DNA of 46,046 nt from Armatimonadetes bacterium UBA1398 (GTDB lineage: Bacteria; Armatimonadota; Zipacnadia; UBA1398). This document shows, in pieces, positions 1 to 8,323 of this stretch. The notes beneath the pieces were generated by a model, which saw only the letters and a program-made list of their open reading frames with translations, ran no database searches and had not been told where the DNA came from. The first letter of the stretch is position 1. Every line of letters starts with the position of its first letter. The stretch is from NCBI GenBank assembly GCA_002305165.1, contig DBQI01000019.1:1-46046 (forward strand). The letters run 5' to 3'. The position numbers and the translations under genes are program-made.

Positions 1-24
1 GGCCACCTGAGCATCCCGGAACTG
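1..24. repeat. Terminal 24-bp direct repeat (circular closure overlap)
   Basis: Bases 1-24 are identical to bases 46023-46046. A gene entering the right end continues in frame from the left end, so the repeat is best read as an overlap left when a circular sequence was linearised. The true circle would then be 46,022 bp. A real terminal redundancy of a linear molecule is less likely because it is short and lies inside a coding region. Confidence 0.9.
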
Positions 25-327
25 CACTCACTCAAGCACAAGTGGGGCCTGAGCATGCAGGCGTGGCTCCACCGTCTTCACGACCTGGAGGTCATCTCCG
101 ACAGCACCTACCGTCGCGCCATGATGCGGTTCCGGCAAGAAGGATGGCGGACGAAGGAACCGGGCAAGCAGGTCGAGGAGGTCAGAACGGACAGGCTCGT
201 TCGCCTGGTGGAGCAGGCACTAGCAGAGGACCTCGTCTCTCCCTCACGGGCATCTGAACTGCTTGGCCAGCCACTGCACGCCGCTCGTGCAGCGTGGCCG
301 CAGGGTCTGGAGGTCGGGGTCATCTGA
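1..327 (+). CDS. XRE-ImmA/IrrE regulator-protease, C-terminal part (gene begins at 45294)
   Basis: This is the C-terminal part of the gene that starts at 45294. Reading from base 1 in frame 1 gives GHLSIPELHSLKHKWGLSMQ and onward to a TGA at 325-327. The bases shared with the right end encode the same eight residues in the same frame. On the closed circle the full protein is 351 residues. This portion is the segment after the metallopeptidase core (HKWGLSMQAWLHRLHDLEVI), typical of ImmA/IrrE proteins. The next gene (PIN domain) overlaps its end, suggesting one transcript. Confidence 0.88.
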   Translation, partial: GHLSIPELHSLKHKWGLSMQAWLHRLHDLEVISDSTYRRAMMRFRQEGWRTKEPGKQVEEVRTDRLVRLVEQALAEDLVSPSRASELLGQPLHAARAAWPQGLEVGVI

Positions 328-803
328 AGCTGGTGGTGGACTCCAACGTGTGGATCCACCTCTGCCATGCCGGACTGCTCGACGAAGCCACGGCGCTGCC
401 GTATGAGCTCGTGAGCCCTGACGCGGTGGTGGGGGAGCTTGAGGACCCGGCTGGTCACAACCTGGTCGCTGGCCGAGCACGCGTCGCCTCTTTGAGCCCC
501 ACCGGCATCGGTCGGGTCTGGGCCCTCGCTCAGCGGTACGCCGGCCCAAGCCCCGCCGACCTCGCAGCCCTTGTCGTCGCTGAGGATGAGCAATGTGCAC
601 TCGTTACCGGGGACAACAGCCTCCGGAAGGCCGCCGAGGCTGAGGGAGTGACGGTTCGCGGCGTACTCTGGGTCCTCGATGAGCTGGTGGCCGCAGCCGC
701 AGTTACGCCGGCGCGCGCGGCCGAGGGGTTACGCGCGATGCTGGCGCAAGGCGCGCGTTTGCCTTCCGATGAGTGCAGAAGGAGGCTGGGGGCATGGCGA
801 TGA
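294..803 (+). CDS. PIN-domain (DUF3368-like) putative ribonuclease
   Basis: The protein has about 160-169 residues and opens with LKLVVDSNVWIHL, the first strand and first acidic residue of the PIN fold. Further acidic positions follow (VSPDAVVGELED; SPADLAALVVAEDE; ALVTGDNSLRKAAEAEGV), the last being the classic TGDxxL motif. PIN domains are Mg-dependent RNases, often VapC-type toxins. No VapB-like antitoxin is next to it; the preceding gene is an XRE-ImmA regulator that it overlaps. The start is uncertain: GTG at 294, GTG at 333, or a CTG at 324 placed about 10 nt after GGAGG (309-313). A toxin or effector role alongside the downstream ATPase is inference. Confidence 0.8.
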   Translation: MAAGSGGRGHLKLVVDSNVWIHLCHAGLLDEATALPYELVSPDAVVGELEDPAGHNLVAGRARVASLSPTGIGRVWALAQRYAGPSPADLAALVVAEDEQCALVTGDNSLRKAAEAEGVTVRGVLWVLDELVAAAAVTPARAAEGLRAMLAQGARLPSDECRRRLGAWR

Positions 804-861
804 CGGGAGGCGGCCGTGAGCATGGCCCGCTGGAGCTGCGGTTTGCGCCGAAGGAGACGCG

Positions 862-3492
862 ATGAGCAGCCATAGTGATGCCATTGGCTATCTGCTCGAA
901 CTACGCGACGACCTCAACGCGCCGTGGTTCTCGTACCTGTGCGACCTGGCTGTGGTGGCCAGCGGCCCAGAGTTGAGCCCTCACTCCCTGGACCATCTGT
1001 TGCACCTGTTCAAGAGCGCGGAACCGTATGTACCGCGCGGCGCGGCGGCCGTTCATCACGAAACGCACGACGCCAGAGTGCCTAGCCCGCGCGAGCAGGT
1101 TCGGCTTCAGTCCCTGTCCGGCTTCTCGAACTTCCGAAGGCTAGCTCCGACAGTGCTGCTTGAAGTGGACACCACGAAGCGGCTCACACTCGTGTTTGGG
1201 ACGAACGGTTCGGGCAAGTCGAGCATCTGTGACGCCATACGGGTGTTGGCTCAGCCCGGGGCGACCGTTGACTCATTGTCAAACGCCAGGGCGAAGTCCA
1301 GCGAACAGCCTCGCTTCGACTACTGCCTGGCGGGCGAGGCCCAACCGACAACGTGGGACGCGACTCAGGGATACGGGGGGCTCTCAGGACACGTCAAAGT
1401 GTTCGACTCAGGGCTGGCTACGCGGAGTGTGACCGACCACACCAGGCCTGGGGATGTCATCGAGGTGGCTGCGTTCCGGCTCGAAGTCTTCGAGTACTGC
1501 GGGAGCTTCGTGGGCGCACTGCGGGACGCGGTCAGACGCGAGATCGCCGATGCCAACGACAGAGCCAATGCCATGCTCGCACGGCTCGCGGGGGCCTGCG
1601 CCGACATACCTGAGGGCGCGAAACAGCCGGTCAGCCTGGCAGTGAAAGGTGACTTCGCGCCACTGCAAGCCATGAGTGAGTCGTTGCGCGTGCTAACTGC
1701 TGAGGAGACGGAGGCCCATCGCGAGGACGCAGCCGAGGCCCAGCGGATGGCTGAGGCCGTTACTGACGAGGGAGTGGCTCGACTCGCCCGTGAGCGGGAC
1801 GCCCTACGCACAACTGGCGAGCTGGTCAGTACCTTCCTCGCACAGGTTCGGAAAGCCAACCCAGAGGGCTACATCGCGGTCACTCGCGCGCTGGATGCGA
1901 AGCGGACCCTGGTTGAGGGCCTGGCACTGCGCGTGCTTCCAGACGGAGTCGACTCCGAGGCATTCACGCGGTTCCTTGTTGCCGCCGACGAGGTCGGCGC
2001 GTACGAGAGTGAGCAGGGAAGCCCCTGCCCATTCTGCCGACGTCCGATGGACTCGGCGGTCCTGGAGCTTGTGCAGACCTACCACGCCTACTTGGCTGAT
2101 TCCCTAAGGAGAGAGCTGGCGGAACTACAAGAGGAACACGCCTCAACCGAAGAGTCTCTCCGGAACGTTGCGAGATGGGAGGCAGACTCAGCGAGGCTCT
2201 GCCCGGACCTCTTGGGTGACGTGGCCTGCGAGGCTGCGGCTGAAGCGATGCGCCAGCAGGTGGAACGGATGTCGCGTGCTCTGGGCGGCGTTGCAGTGGC
2301 CGAGGACACACCGAGTGCAGGTCTTGAGGCACTGGTGCAGTTCCAGAACCGGGCGGGACAGGAGAGTGCCAAACGGGAAGAGGCCATCAGGCTCGCTCGA
2401 GATGACCGAGCCAAGCACGATGAGCGCCTGCGGGAGATACAGGCTAGGCTAGACGAGTTCTCCTTCCACCAACTGATGTTGGACAACGGCCAGGTGTTAC
2501 ACGATGTGGTCCAACTGGTTGAGCGGAACGCGGACCTGGAGAGCAGGACGGCGCAAGCTGGCTTCAGCCAACTTCTCAGGCGACTAACAGACACCGGCAA
2601 AGCAGCTTCCGAGCGGCTTGTGGTCTCTGAGTTCCAGAGGCGTCTGGACGATGAGTACGCCGCGTTGTCTGGACGGCGACTCAAGGACCACGGGGTCACA
2701 CTCCGGGTTGTCGGCGGAGACCAATCAGTCGCGGTCGCTCCAGAGGTGGGTAGGACCCCGGTGCACCGCGTCCTGAGTGAGGGAGAGCGCAAGGTCCATG
2801 CTCTTGCTCTGTTCTTCTGTGAGCTCACCTCGCGACCATGCGATATTGTCGTGTTCGATGACCCTACCACCAGCTTCGACTACAACGGCGTGGCAGCGTT
2901 CGCAAAGCGTCTTCGTTCCCTGATACAGCAAGAGCCAGGGCCTCAGATAGTGGTGTTCACTCACAACTGGGACCTGTTCGTCGAAATGCAGCGTGTCATC
3001 AGCCGCTCCCGGCTAACGCGCCATCTCGATGTGCAGATTCTGGAGCACTGCGCATCCATCCGTTCCTACTGTGGCAACAGGGAGCAGCTCAAAAGGCGCG
3101 TAGAGAGTGAGCTCAGCGTTGAGGGTCAGCCCCCGTCCGAGCGCGTTGAGCTCGTGTGCTCACTCATGCGCCGCCTGATCGAAGCGATGGTGAACGAGTT
3201 AGTCTTTGCCAAGGAACGGCATCAGTACACCGCGACCACGCTACGCGTCTCCATGTGGCGGGAGTTCACCCGTCTCGTGCCTCTCAGGAGCGATGAAGCC
3301 GACTGCCTAAGCGACCTCTACGCGGACCTGTCACCCATGGAGCACGACGACCCAAGGACCATGTACACGTGCGTCACCAGAGAGCAGCTTCAGAACTGGT
3401 ACGACCGGATACGACAGGTCGAGGGACAGCTAGCAGCGCGAGCACAGCAGAGGGCCGAGGAAGCCGAAGTCGTCACTCCGGCAAGCACATGA
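862..3492 (+). CDS. SMC/Rad50-like AAA ATPase with zinc hook (RloC-like, AAA_13 type)
   Basis: 876 residues. An ABC-class split ATPase: Walker A FGTNGSGKSS at about 112-121, a long helical central region, an ABC signature LSEGERK and Walker B DIVVFDDPTTSFD in the last third, then an H-loop-like VVFTHNWD. Midway (about residue 390) is CPFC, a Rad50-like zinc hook, which in RloC-type proteins tips the coiled coil. RloC and PrrC relatives couple such an ATPase to a C-terminal tRNA anticodon nuclease. A conserved-looking MEHDDPRT sits near the C-terminus, but I cannot confirm nuclease residues. It starts with ATG, has GGAGACGCG upstream, and lies 58 nt after the PIN gene. Likely a defence or DNA-damage-sensing effector; nuclease activity is inference. 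Confidence 0.82.
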   Translation: MSSHSDAIGYLLELRDDLNAPWFSYLCDLAVVASGPELSPHSLDHLLHLFKSAEPYVPRGAAAVHHETHDARVPSPREQVRLQSLSGFSNFRRLAPTVLLEVDTTKRLTLVFGTNGSGKSSICDAIRVLAQPGATVDSLSNARAKSSEQPRFDYCLAGEAQPTTWDATQGYGGLSGHVKVFDSGLATRSVTDHTRPGDVIEVAAFRLEVFEYCGSFVGALRDAVRREIADANDRANAMLARLAGACADIPEGAKQPVSLAVKGDFAPLQAMSESLRVLTAEETEAHREDAAEAQRMAEAVTDEGVARLARERDALRTTGELVSTFLAQVRKANPEGYIAVTRALDAKRTLVEGLALRVLPDGVDSEAFTRFLVAADEVGAYESEQGSPCPFCRRPMDSAVLELVQTYHAYLADSLRRELAELQEEHASTEESLRNVARWEADSARLCPDLLGDVACEAAAEAMRQQVERMSRALGGVAVAEDTPSAGLEALVQFQNRAGQESAKREEAIRLARDDRAKHDERLREIQARLDEFSFHQLMLDNGQVLHDVVQLVERNADLESRTAQAGFSQLLRRLTDTGKAASERLVVSEFQRRLDDEYAALSGRRLKDHGVTLRVVGGDQSVAVAPEVGRTPVHRVLSEGERKVHALALFFCELTSRPCDIVVFDDPTTSFDYNGVAAFAKRLRSLIQQEPGPQIVVFTHNWDLFVEMQRVISRSRLTRHLDVQILEHCASIRSYCGNREQLKRRVESELSVEGQPPSERVELVCSLMRRLIEAMVNELVFAKERHQYTATTLRVSMWREFTRLVPLRSDEADCLSDLYADLSPMEHDDPRTMYTCVTREQLQNWYDRIRQVEGQLAARAQQRAEEAEVVTPAST

Positions 3493-3587
3493 GGAGCGGG
3501 TGTAGGCGGCGGCAGCTCGGGGACGGTCCGTGAGGACGCAGGACAGAGGGCCGCTGGACGGCTGACATCAGCTGTTGGGCGAGGCAC

Positions 3588-4190
3588 CTAGCTCCGACTG
3601 CGAGCCACTATCGCCCCCACCGTGTTCTTGTTGATGCCCAGCTCCCGCGCGATCCAGCGGTATGAGCGGCCCTCGGCGACCAGCTCCAGCACCTTCGGGG
3701 CCAGCCTGTCCGACTTCGGCCTCTGCCCCGGGCGTCGCCCGAAGACCTGCCCCTTCGCCTTCGCGGCCGCCATACCGGAGCGGATGCGCTCGCGAGTGAG
3801 GTCGCGCTCGAACTCCGCCAGCGCCGCCATGAGCGACGCGATGAGCTTCCCCTGCGGTGTCGACAGATCGAACTGCAGCCCCGTCTGCGCGATGAGAGAG
3901 ACACCCCACGCCTGAAGCTCCTGGAGCGTGTGGACGAGGTCGATGGTCGAGCGCCCCCACCGGGTCAGCTCGGTCACCAGGATGGCGTCGAGCTGCCGTG
4001 CCTGCGCGAGCCTCATGGCTCGCTTGCGTTCGACGCGGTCGGTCTTCGCCCCCGATGCCGTCTCCTTGAAGACGCCCACGACCTCGTACCCCGCGCGCTC
4101 AGCGAAGTCACGGAGGTCGCGCTCCTGTCGGTCGCAGTTCTGGTCCGCGGTGGATACTCGGCAGTAGATGGCGGCTCGCGGCTGTCCCAA
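3588..4190 (-). CDS. Serine recombinase (resolvase/invertase family)
   Basis: 200 residues, complete. The N-terminal catalytic domain begins AAIYCRVSTADQN with the nucleophilic serine in YCRVST. It is followed by AILVTELTRWGRSTIDL, the L-x-R-x-x-R-S region of small serine recombinases, then the helix E region (LAEFERDLTRERIRSGMAAAKAKG). The C-terminal helix-turn-helix is RSYRWIARELGINKNTVGAIV. Start codon is TTG with GAGGG about 7 nt upstream. On a circular plasmid such an enzyme usually resolves multimers at an adjacent res site; an inverted motif overlaps its start (4183-4287). It could alternatively be a transposon remnant, but no transposase is next to it. Confidence 0.93.
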   Translation of the reverse strand: MGQPRAAIYCRVSTADQNCDRQERDLRDFAERAGYEVVGVFKETASGAKTDRVERKRAMRLAQARQLDAILVTELTRWGRSTIDLVHTLQELQAWGVSLIAQTGLQFDLSTPQGKLIASLMAALAEFERDLTRERIRSGMAAAKAKGQVFGRRPGQRPKSDRLAPKVLELVAEGRSYRWIARELGINKNTVGAIVARSRS

Positions 4191-4287
4191 TTGAAGTCCC
4201 TCGCAAATGGCTGTCCTCGATGCAGTCCCGGCGCGGGTTTGCGGGGTGCTGCTGCTGTATGATACAGACTAGTGTCTAAATGGGACA
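4183..4287. promoter_or_regulatory. Inverted motif next to resolvase: possible res/operator region
   Basis: TGTCCCAATT (4183-4192) and AAATGGGACA (4278-4287) form an inverted pair matching at 9 of 10 positions. Between them is a further small dyad AGAC-tagt-GTCT near 4267-4276. The left arm includes the resolvase TTG start codon. Serine resolvases commonly bind paired inverted subsites upstream of their own gene, so this is a candidate res site; no footprint-like consensus was verified. Confidence 0.35.
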
Positions 4288-4297
4288 GAGGCTGTGT

Positions 4298-5215
4298 TCA
4301 CAGGGATCCCCATAGCCCTGACGGAGACCATCGCTCTGAAGGGGGAGTGCCCTTGGACACGGCAGCCACGACGGGCAGCAGGAAGTCCCTGATCTGCGTA
4401 ACCACCTCAGCGAAGTCAGGGGGGGCGCTCACACAACGCTTACGGAGGAATGCCGTCCACTGCGTCTGCTTCGCCTGGGAGCGAGCGAAGGCATCGGTGA
4501 GGGCGAGAGGCTCAGCAGGGACCTGGAGTCCACGCACCCCGAACGTCTCCCGGATCGCCTCGGCGAGCAGTGCTCCATCGAAGTCAAAGCTCCGCGATAG
4601 CGACCAGATGTCGAAGAAGTCCTTCATCCGGCTGTTGAGGGTGCCGAGCTGCACCATCGCATGGAACTTCTCGGCGATGGCGCTCTCACGGCTGTAGGCG
4701 CGCAGCCGCGGCGCTGGAAAGTCGAGAAGGGTCGGGTAGTCGAGCATCTCAGGCTCGGGGACCACTCGGTCGCCGAACCCGATGTCCACCCGGATGAGCA
4801 CGCGCGTGTTCCCGAGCCGCCCGCGAAGGCTGACCCGCACGCCCTCGTAGGTCGCCTCACGAGTGATGACCTCCACGTCGACGGTCTCGGGGTCGAATGT
4901 CATACCGTCGGGAGTCACGTCCTCGGCGCAGATGCCCTGGAACATCGTGCGGACCAGCGCAGGGTCATTCGCCACTCGGCCGAGGAGGTCAATGTCCATC
5001 GTCTGCCGCGAGGGCTCCGGGTTCCACACGAAGAGCATGAGCGCGCCTTTCAGGACGAAGCGCTCAGCGTGCGGCGATACAGACAGCCGGTAGAGGAACC
5101 GTTCCATCGCGAAGCGTTGGCATAGGTCCTGGAATGCCAGCCCCTGTTCTCGCGCCTGGTTGAGGAGTCGCCGGTTCACCGATGCGGAAAGGTCCTTGAT
5201 GGGGCGCTCGTTCAC
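4298..5215 (-). CDS. AbiEii-family nucleotidyltransferase toxin (module 1)
   Basis: 305 residues from a GTG at 5215 that overlaps the TGA of the upstream AbiEi-like gene (GTGA, 4-nt overlap), a typical AbiE arrangement. The nucleotidyltransferase core shows FVLKGALMLFVW followed by RQTMDIDLLG, the KG...DxD metal-binding region. The second glycine of the usual KGG is alanine here. Later IAEKFHAMVQLGTLNSRMKDFFDIW matches the family's conserved EK...RxKDxYD block. AbiEii proteins are toxins acting by nucleotide transfer and cause abortive phage infection when not neutralised by AbiEi. Assignment is by motif and operon pairing. Confidence 0.87.
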   Translation of the reverse strand: MNERPIKDLSASVNRRLLNQAREQGLAFQDLCQRFAMERFLYRLSVSPHAERFVLKGALMLFVWNPEPSRQTMDIDLLGRVANDPALVRTMFQGICAEDVTPDGMTFDPETVDVEVITREATYEGVRVSLRGRLGNTRVLIRVDIGFGDRVVPEPEMLDYPTLLDFPAPRLRAYSRESAIAEKFHAMVQLGTLNSRMKDFFDIWSLSRSFDFDGALLAEAIRETFGVRGLQVPAEPLALTDAFARSQAKQTQWTAFLRKRCVSAPPDFAEVVTQIRDFLLPVVAAVSKGTPPSERWSPSGLWGSL

Positions 5216-5820
5216 AGAAGGGCCTCCACGTAGGGTCTCATCACGCCGTCGACTCGACAGACAGCCGCCGCCTCCATCAGGGCGTCTGTGCTGGCGTCGC
5301 GTCGACGGAGGTAGAGCTTCAGCGCTTCGAGAGCCGTGTCGAGCCCGAGCTTGTTGCGGTACTTGAAGCAATCGGCGATGGTCTTCTCCCGGCTGTAGAT
5401 GCGCACAGGGACCTCGTCGATCTCGTGGGTCTCGACTCCAGCGCTGAACGCCTCGCCCGTGAACCAGTAGACGCGGATCGGTGGGCTATCCAGGCGGGGC
5501 GGCGTCCCGCCGCGGCGTAGCGCGAGGTCAACGTGCCGGGGGATCTCGGTAGTCAGCTCGTGGTAGTAGAGAGCCGAGATGAGGCACACCACGCCCTGCG
5601 GGACGCGCAGGCCAACGGTGACGAGGTCTGGGTTCGACAGGGGAGGTAGGCTGGACAGCCGGTAGAGGCCGCGGCTGACGCACTCGATCTCCCCGGCATC
5701 GCGCATGGCGTAGAGGGTCGCTGGATGCACCCCAAGCCTAAGGGCCTCAGACGTGCGCAGAACTCCCCCGCGGGCCTCGAAGGCCTTGCGCGCTCTGGTT
5801 GACGGTAGCAGTGCGGCCAT
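5212..5820 (-). CDS. AbiEi-family antitoxin/transcriptional regulator (module 1)
   Basis: About 202 residues from ATG at 5820, chosen because GAGGAGCG lies just upstream; a longer start at 5868 would lack this site. The N-terminus is winged-helix-like (GGVLRTSEALRLGVHPATLYAMRD then RGLYRL), the AbiEi_4 pattern. The C-terminal half (VPVRIYSREKTIADCFKYRNKLGLDTALEAL) is the conserved AbiEi core. It is translationally coupled to the toxin gene downstream. AbiEi proteins repress their own promoter and counteract AbiEii. Confidence 0.86.
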   Translation of the reverse strand: MAALLPSTRARKAFEARGGVLRTSEALRLGVHPATLYAMRDAGEIECVSRGLYRLSSLPPLSNPDLVTVGLRVPQGVVCLISALYYHELTTEIPRHVDLALRRGGTPPRLDSPPIRVYWFTGEAFSAGVETHEIDEVPVRIYSREKTIADCFKYRNKLGLDTALEALKLYLRRRDASTDALMEAAAVCRVDGVMRPYVEALL

Positions 5821-5866
5821 CGCGCTCCTCGATAAAGATACCCATGTATTGCTGTTGATGCTGGTC

Positions 5867-5895
5867 ATATTATCAGAGAAACGACGCCAGGTCCA
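5867..5895 (-). promoter_or_regulatory. Candidate promoter of AbiE module 1
   Basis: On the minus strand TGGACC (5890-5895) and TAATAT (5867-5872) are separated by 17 nt, a weak -35 and a good -10 box. They lie about 47 nt upstream of the ATG at 5820. Confidence 0.45.
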
Positions 5896-5991
5896 GGGCG
5901 ACGCATGGTAGACATCTGGTCTTCCCCCCCTGTGGGCCAGAGGGGCGGTGGGGGGACGGCTGATCGAGTCCTGGCAGTAACGGGCACACTC

Positions 5992-6852
5992 CTACACGAG
6001 GCCATCAACAAGCGGTCGCAGCTCATCAAACACCAGGTCGCAAGAGGGCAGGGGAGAGACGAAGGAGCCCAGGCTGGCCTGCCAGTGGCGTCGAGCTTCG
6101 GCCATGAGGTCAGCGGAGAAGAAGCTGTCGAGCGAGCCGTAGCTGACGCCCCGGTGTCGGCACTTCGCCGTAACCAGCTCCGGGAGGATCGAGCGTTCCA
6201 GCCCCTCGCCATACTTGGTGAGGACCCGCCAGAGGTCGTAGTAGTCTCGGGCGCGCGGCCGAGTCCAGCCTCGGGCGTGGAGTCTCTGCTGGGTCTGGAG
6301 CAAAGCGCGGAGCTTCTCGGCCACGACCTCCTCCAGTCGGTAGCACCGGATCGTGCCCTCGATGGTCTCCTCGAAGGCGTGGAGGATCGGGCGCTCCTCT
6401 GGAGGGAGCAGCACCGGCTCGTCATGGGTGACCTCTAGCTTCACCCGGCAGAGCGGGGAAGGGTGCCACGGGAAGCGAACGCGGACGATGAACGCCTCCT
6501 GCCCAGTCGGGTGCGGTGAGTGCTCGGTGTAGCGCTCCAGGCTCACGTCGAAGGGGCCATGGGCGGCCAGCAGGCCGGCCGTGGCCGTGGCCACCTCGTG
6601 GAGCGCGGCCTCCAGCTCCGGCCCCGTCGGCGCGTCCAGGGCGGAGACATCGAGATCCTCGGAGAAGCGGTAGTCCCCGAAGTAGAGCTTCTTCAGCGTC
6701 GTGCCGCCCTTGAGGACGAATGCCGTCCGGAGGGTCTGCGTCCTGGCGATCGCGAGCAGGACGTAGCTGATGGCGTAGTCCTTCTCGACGACGGTCTGGG
6801 GCGCTCCGGTGCTCGCGCAGGCCGCCTGAATGCGTGCTCGGAGCGGCTTCAC
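5992..6852 (-). CDS. AbiEii-family nucleotidyltransferase toxin (module 2)
   Basis: 286 residues from GTG at 6852, overlapping the upstream stop as GTGA. It carries the canonical AbiEii signature FVLKGGTTLKKLYFGDYRFSEDLDVS (KGG...RxSEDLD nucleotidyltransferase motif), then RLEEVVAEKLRALLQ and RPRARDYYDLWRVL, the conserved EK and RxxDxYD blocks. It is clearly diverged from the module 1 toxin, so the two modules were probably acquired separately and are not a recent duplication. Expected role: abortive-infection toxin paired with 6849-7709. Confidence 0.9.
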   Translation of the reverse strand: MKPLRARIQAACASTGAPQTVVEKDYAISYVLLAIARTQTLRTAFVLKGGTTLKKLYFGDYRFSEDLDVSALDAPTGPELEAALHEVATATAGLLAAHGPFDVSLERYTEHSPHPTGQEAFIVRVRFPWHPSPLCRVKLEVTHDEPVLLPPEERPILHAFEETIEGTIRCYRLEEVVAEKLRALLQTQQRLHARGWTRPRARDYYDLWRVLTKYGEGLERSILPELVTAKCRHRGVSYGSLDSFFSADLMAEARRHWQASLGSFVSPLPSCDLVFDELRPLVDGLV

Positions 6853-7709
6853 TTGGCATCGTCTCCTTGGAGGTTGTTCTGGACCATCCAGCGCTTGTCG
6901 CAGGGGCCCCGACGGGGACGTGACGGGTCGAGCACGCGATGGCCCGCGATCGGGTAGTCGAGAAGTGGCCGCAGGTCGTCCGACGGAGCGCCGGCTTCGT
7001 CGAGTGCCCACCCGAGGCGCTTGATGGTCGCGCCCTGGCCGAACCGCACTGCGTAGGCTACGAGCTTCGTGAGGTCGAGGCCAGTCCAGTACTCCGACAG
7101 GATGGCCAGGGCCTCCGAGAACCCGCCGATGAGGTGCGGGAACGCGAAGCAGTCGAGGACGGTGCGCTCGCCGTCCGTGATGGGCACACGGAAGCGCTCG
7201 TCAACCCAGACAAGCTCGTGCCCGAAGAACCGCTCAGACTTCACCGACACATACTCGTAGCGGGTGCCGGCCACTTCCCATGCGTGCTTCCGCTGAGGCA
7301 TCTCGTCACTCGAACCGCGCATCGTGGGGGTCACAAACCGGCGGGGGGTGGTCGCGGACACGTCGCGAGGAACCTGCTCAGTGAAGCCATGATGGCTGAG
7401 CGCCGACCAGTGGCTGATGGCTGAGGGGCTCACGAGGCTGGTCGCCACGGCGTAGGGGTGGATGCTGACCGTCCCGGCGATCTCCCCAGTGCAACCGTAG
7501 AGGCCCCTCCGGAGACGAAGAAGCCAGCCACCTTCGACCAGGGCCGACAGCAGGCGGGGCAGGTAGCTCCCGGCCACGCCGAGTTCACCGGCCGCCGCGG
7601 CGGCGTCATCCGTGGTGAAGACGTACCGACCGGTCGCAAGGAGGTGCCGCACGAGGCGGATCCCTTCAGTCAGCGAGTAGGGAGCGGCGCTGTGAGTCTC
7701 GCCTGGCAC
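6849..7709 (-). CDS. AbiEi-family antitoxin/regulator (module 2)
   Basis: 286 residues, GTG start at 7709 with a GAGGGG-like site upstream. The N-terminal region (YVFTTDDAAAAAGELGVAGS, then LLRLRRGLYGC) is winged-helix-like. The central part (SPSAISHWSALSHHGFTEQVPRDVSATT) and VPITDGERTVLDCFAFPHLIGG are AbiEi-family core features. It overlaps the toxin gene by 4 nt. It is longer than the module 1 antitoxin, and the two share only the general family pattern. Confidence 0.82.
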   Translation of the reverse strand: MPGETHSAAPYSLTEGIRLVRHLLATGRYVFTTDDAAAAAGELGVAGSYLPRLLSALVEGGWLLRLRRGLYGCTGEIAGTVSIHPYAVATSLVSPSAISHWSALSHHGFTEQVPRDVSATTPRRFVTPTMRGSSDEMPQRKHAWEVAGTRYEYVSVKSERFFGHELVWVDERFRVPITDGERTVLDCFAFPHLIGGFSEALAILSEYWTGLDLTKLVAYAVRFGQGATIKRLGWALDEAGAPSDDLRPLLDYPIAGHRVLDPSRPRRGPCDKRWMVQNNLQGDDAK

Positions 7710-7840
7710 CGAGAGACCCCTCTCTGCGAAAGAGAACCTCTCGCGTCATTATTGTAGCATGATCTCTACTGCGCGATAGGCCGGAGGGGGACGGCGGATC
7801 GCGCTCGGAAGCGTTCCCGGGGTCGCCCGATGGCCGAGAC

Positions 7841-7954
7841 GCGCCAGAACGCCCTCAGAGCGCCTGCGAGAGGCCGGGGACACGTCGGGACGCCCCCTGA
7901 CTAGCCATTCTAGGGACATCCGACCGGCAAGCGTTGCCGCTTCTTGCCGGAACA
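7841..7954. repeat. Imperfect direct repeat, copy 1
   Basis: About 114 bp matching 10378-10488 in the same orientation. The matches are blockwise: GCGCCAG, CCCTCAGAGCGCCTGCG, TCGGGA, CCCCC, then a 33-nt end segment with only about three mismatches containing GCAAGCGTTGCCGCTTC. The end segment includes a small palindrome, GGCAA-gcg-TTGCC. The copy starts 18 nt past the stop of the decayed methyltransferase gene. Confidence 0.75.
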
Positions 7955-7971
7955 CGGCAGGAGGTCGCCTG

Positions 7972-8323
7972 TCACCCGTGGATGGAATCCCCGACGACGG
8001 TCCAGCCAGCTGAGGCCTGGCGGGCGAAGAGCTCCACCTTGACGGCTTCAGGGTACAGAGCTTCGAGTATGGCCCGGACGCTCGCAGGCTTGGTGGAGTG
8101 CGTCGTCGAGGCCCTCGGCGATCACGGCTGGGATCGCGTCGCGCCCCAGGTGTCTGAAGGCTGCGATGCGGCGTTCCCAAGCAACGAGGGTGTTGTCCGG
8201 TCGAAGCACGATGGGCTGGAGGCGTCCAAGCCGCTCGATGCTCTCCGCGAGCCGGGGGATGTCCCCGAGATCCTGGCGTGAGCGAGCGCGGATGATGGTG
8301 TCCTCAAGCCTGACTTGCGGCAT
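7972..8323 (-). pseudogene. Decayed ParB-domain/methyltransferase gene
   Basis: From ATG at 8323 one frame encodes a ParB/Spo0J N-terminal-type domain: MPQVRLEDTIIRARSRQDLG, then LAESIERLGRLQPIVLRPDN, then AWERRIAAFRHLG. It runs into a stop at 8048. Shifting frame near 8090 gives an open frame to TGA at 7972-7974 reading SVRAILEALYPEAVKVELFA then RQASAGWTVVGDSIHG. That tail resembles the C-terminus of MT-A70-like adenine methyltransferases (K-x-E-L/M-F-A-R...GW...G). ParB-domain/methylase fusions exist in phages and plasmids. Here the catalytic middle is missing and the frame is broken, so it is a deletion remnant. The ParB part is clear; the methylase tail is inferred from a short motif. Confidence 0.68.
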
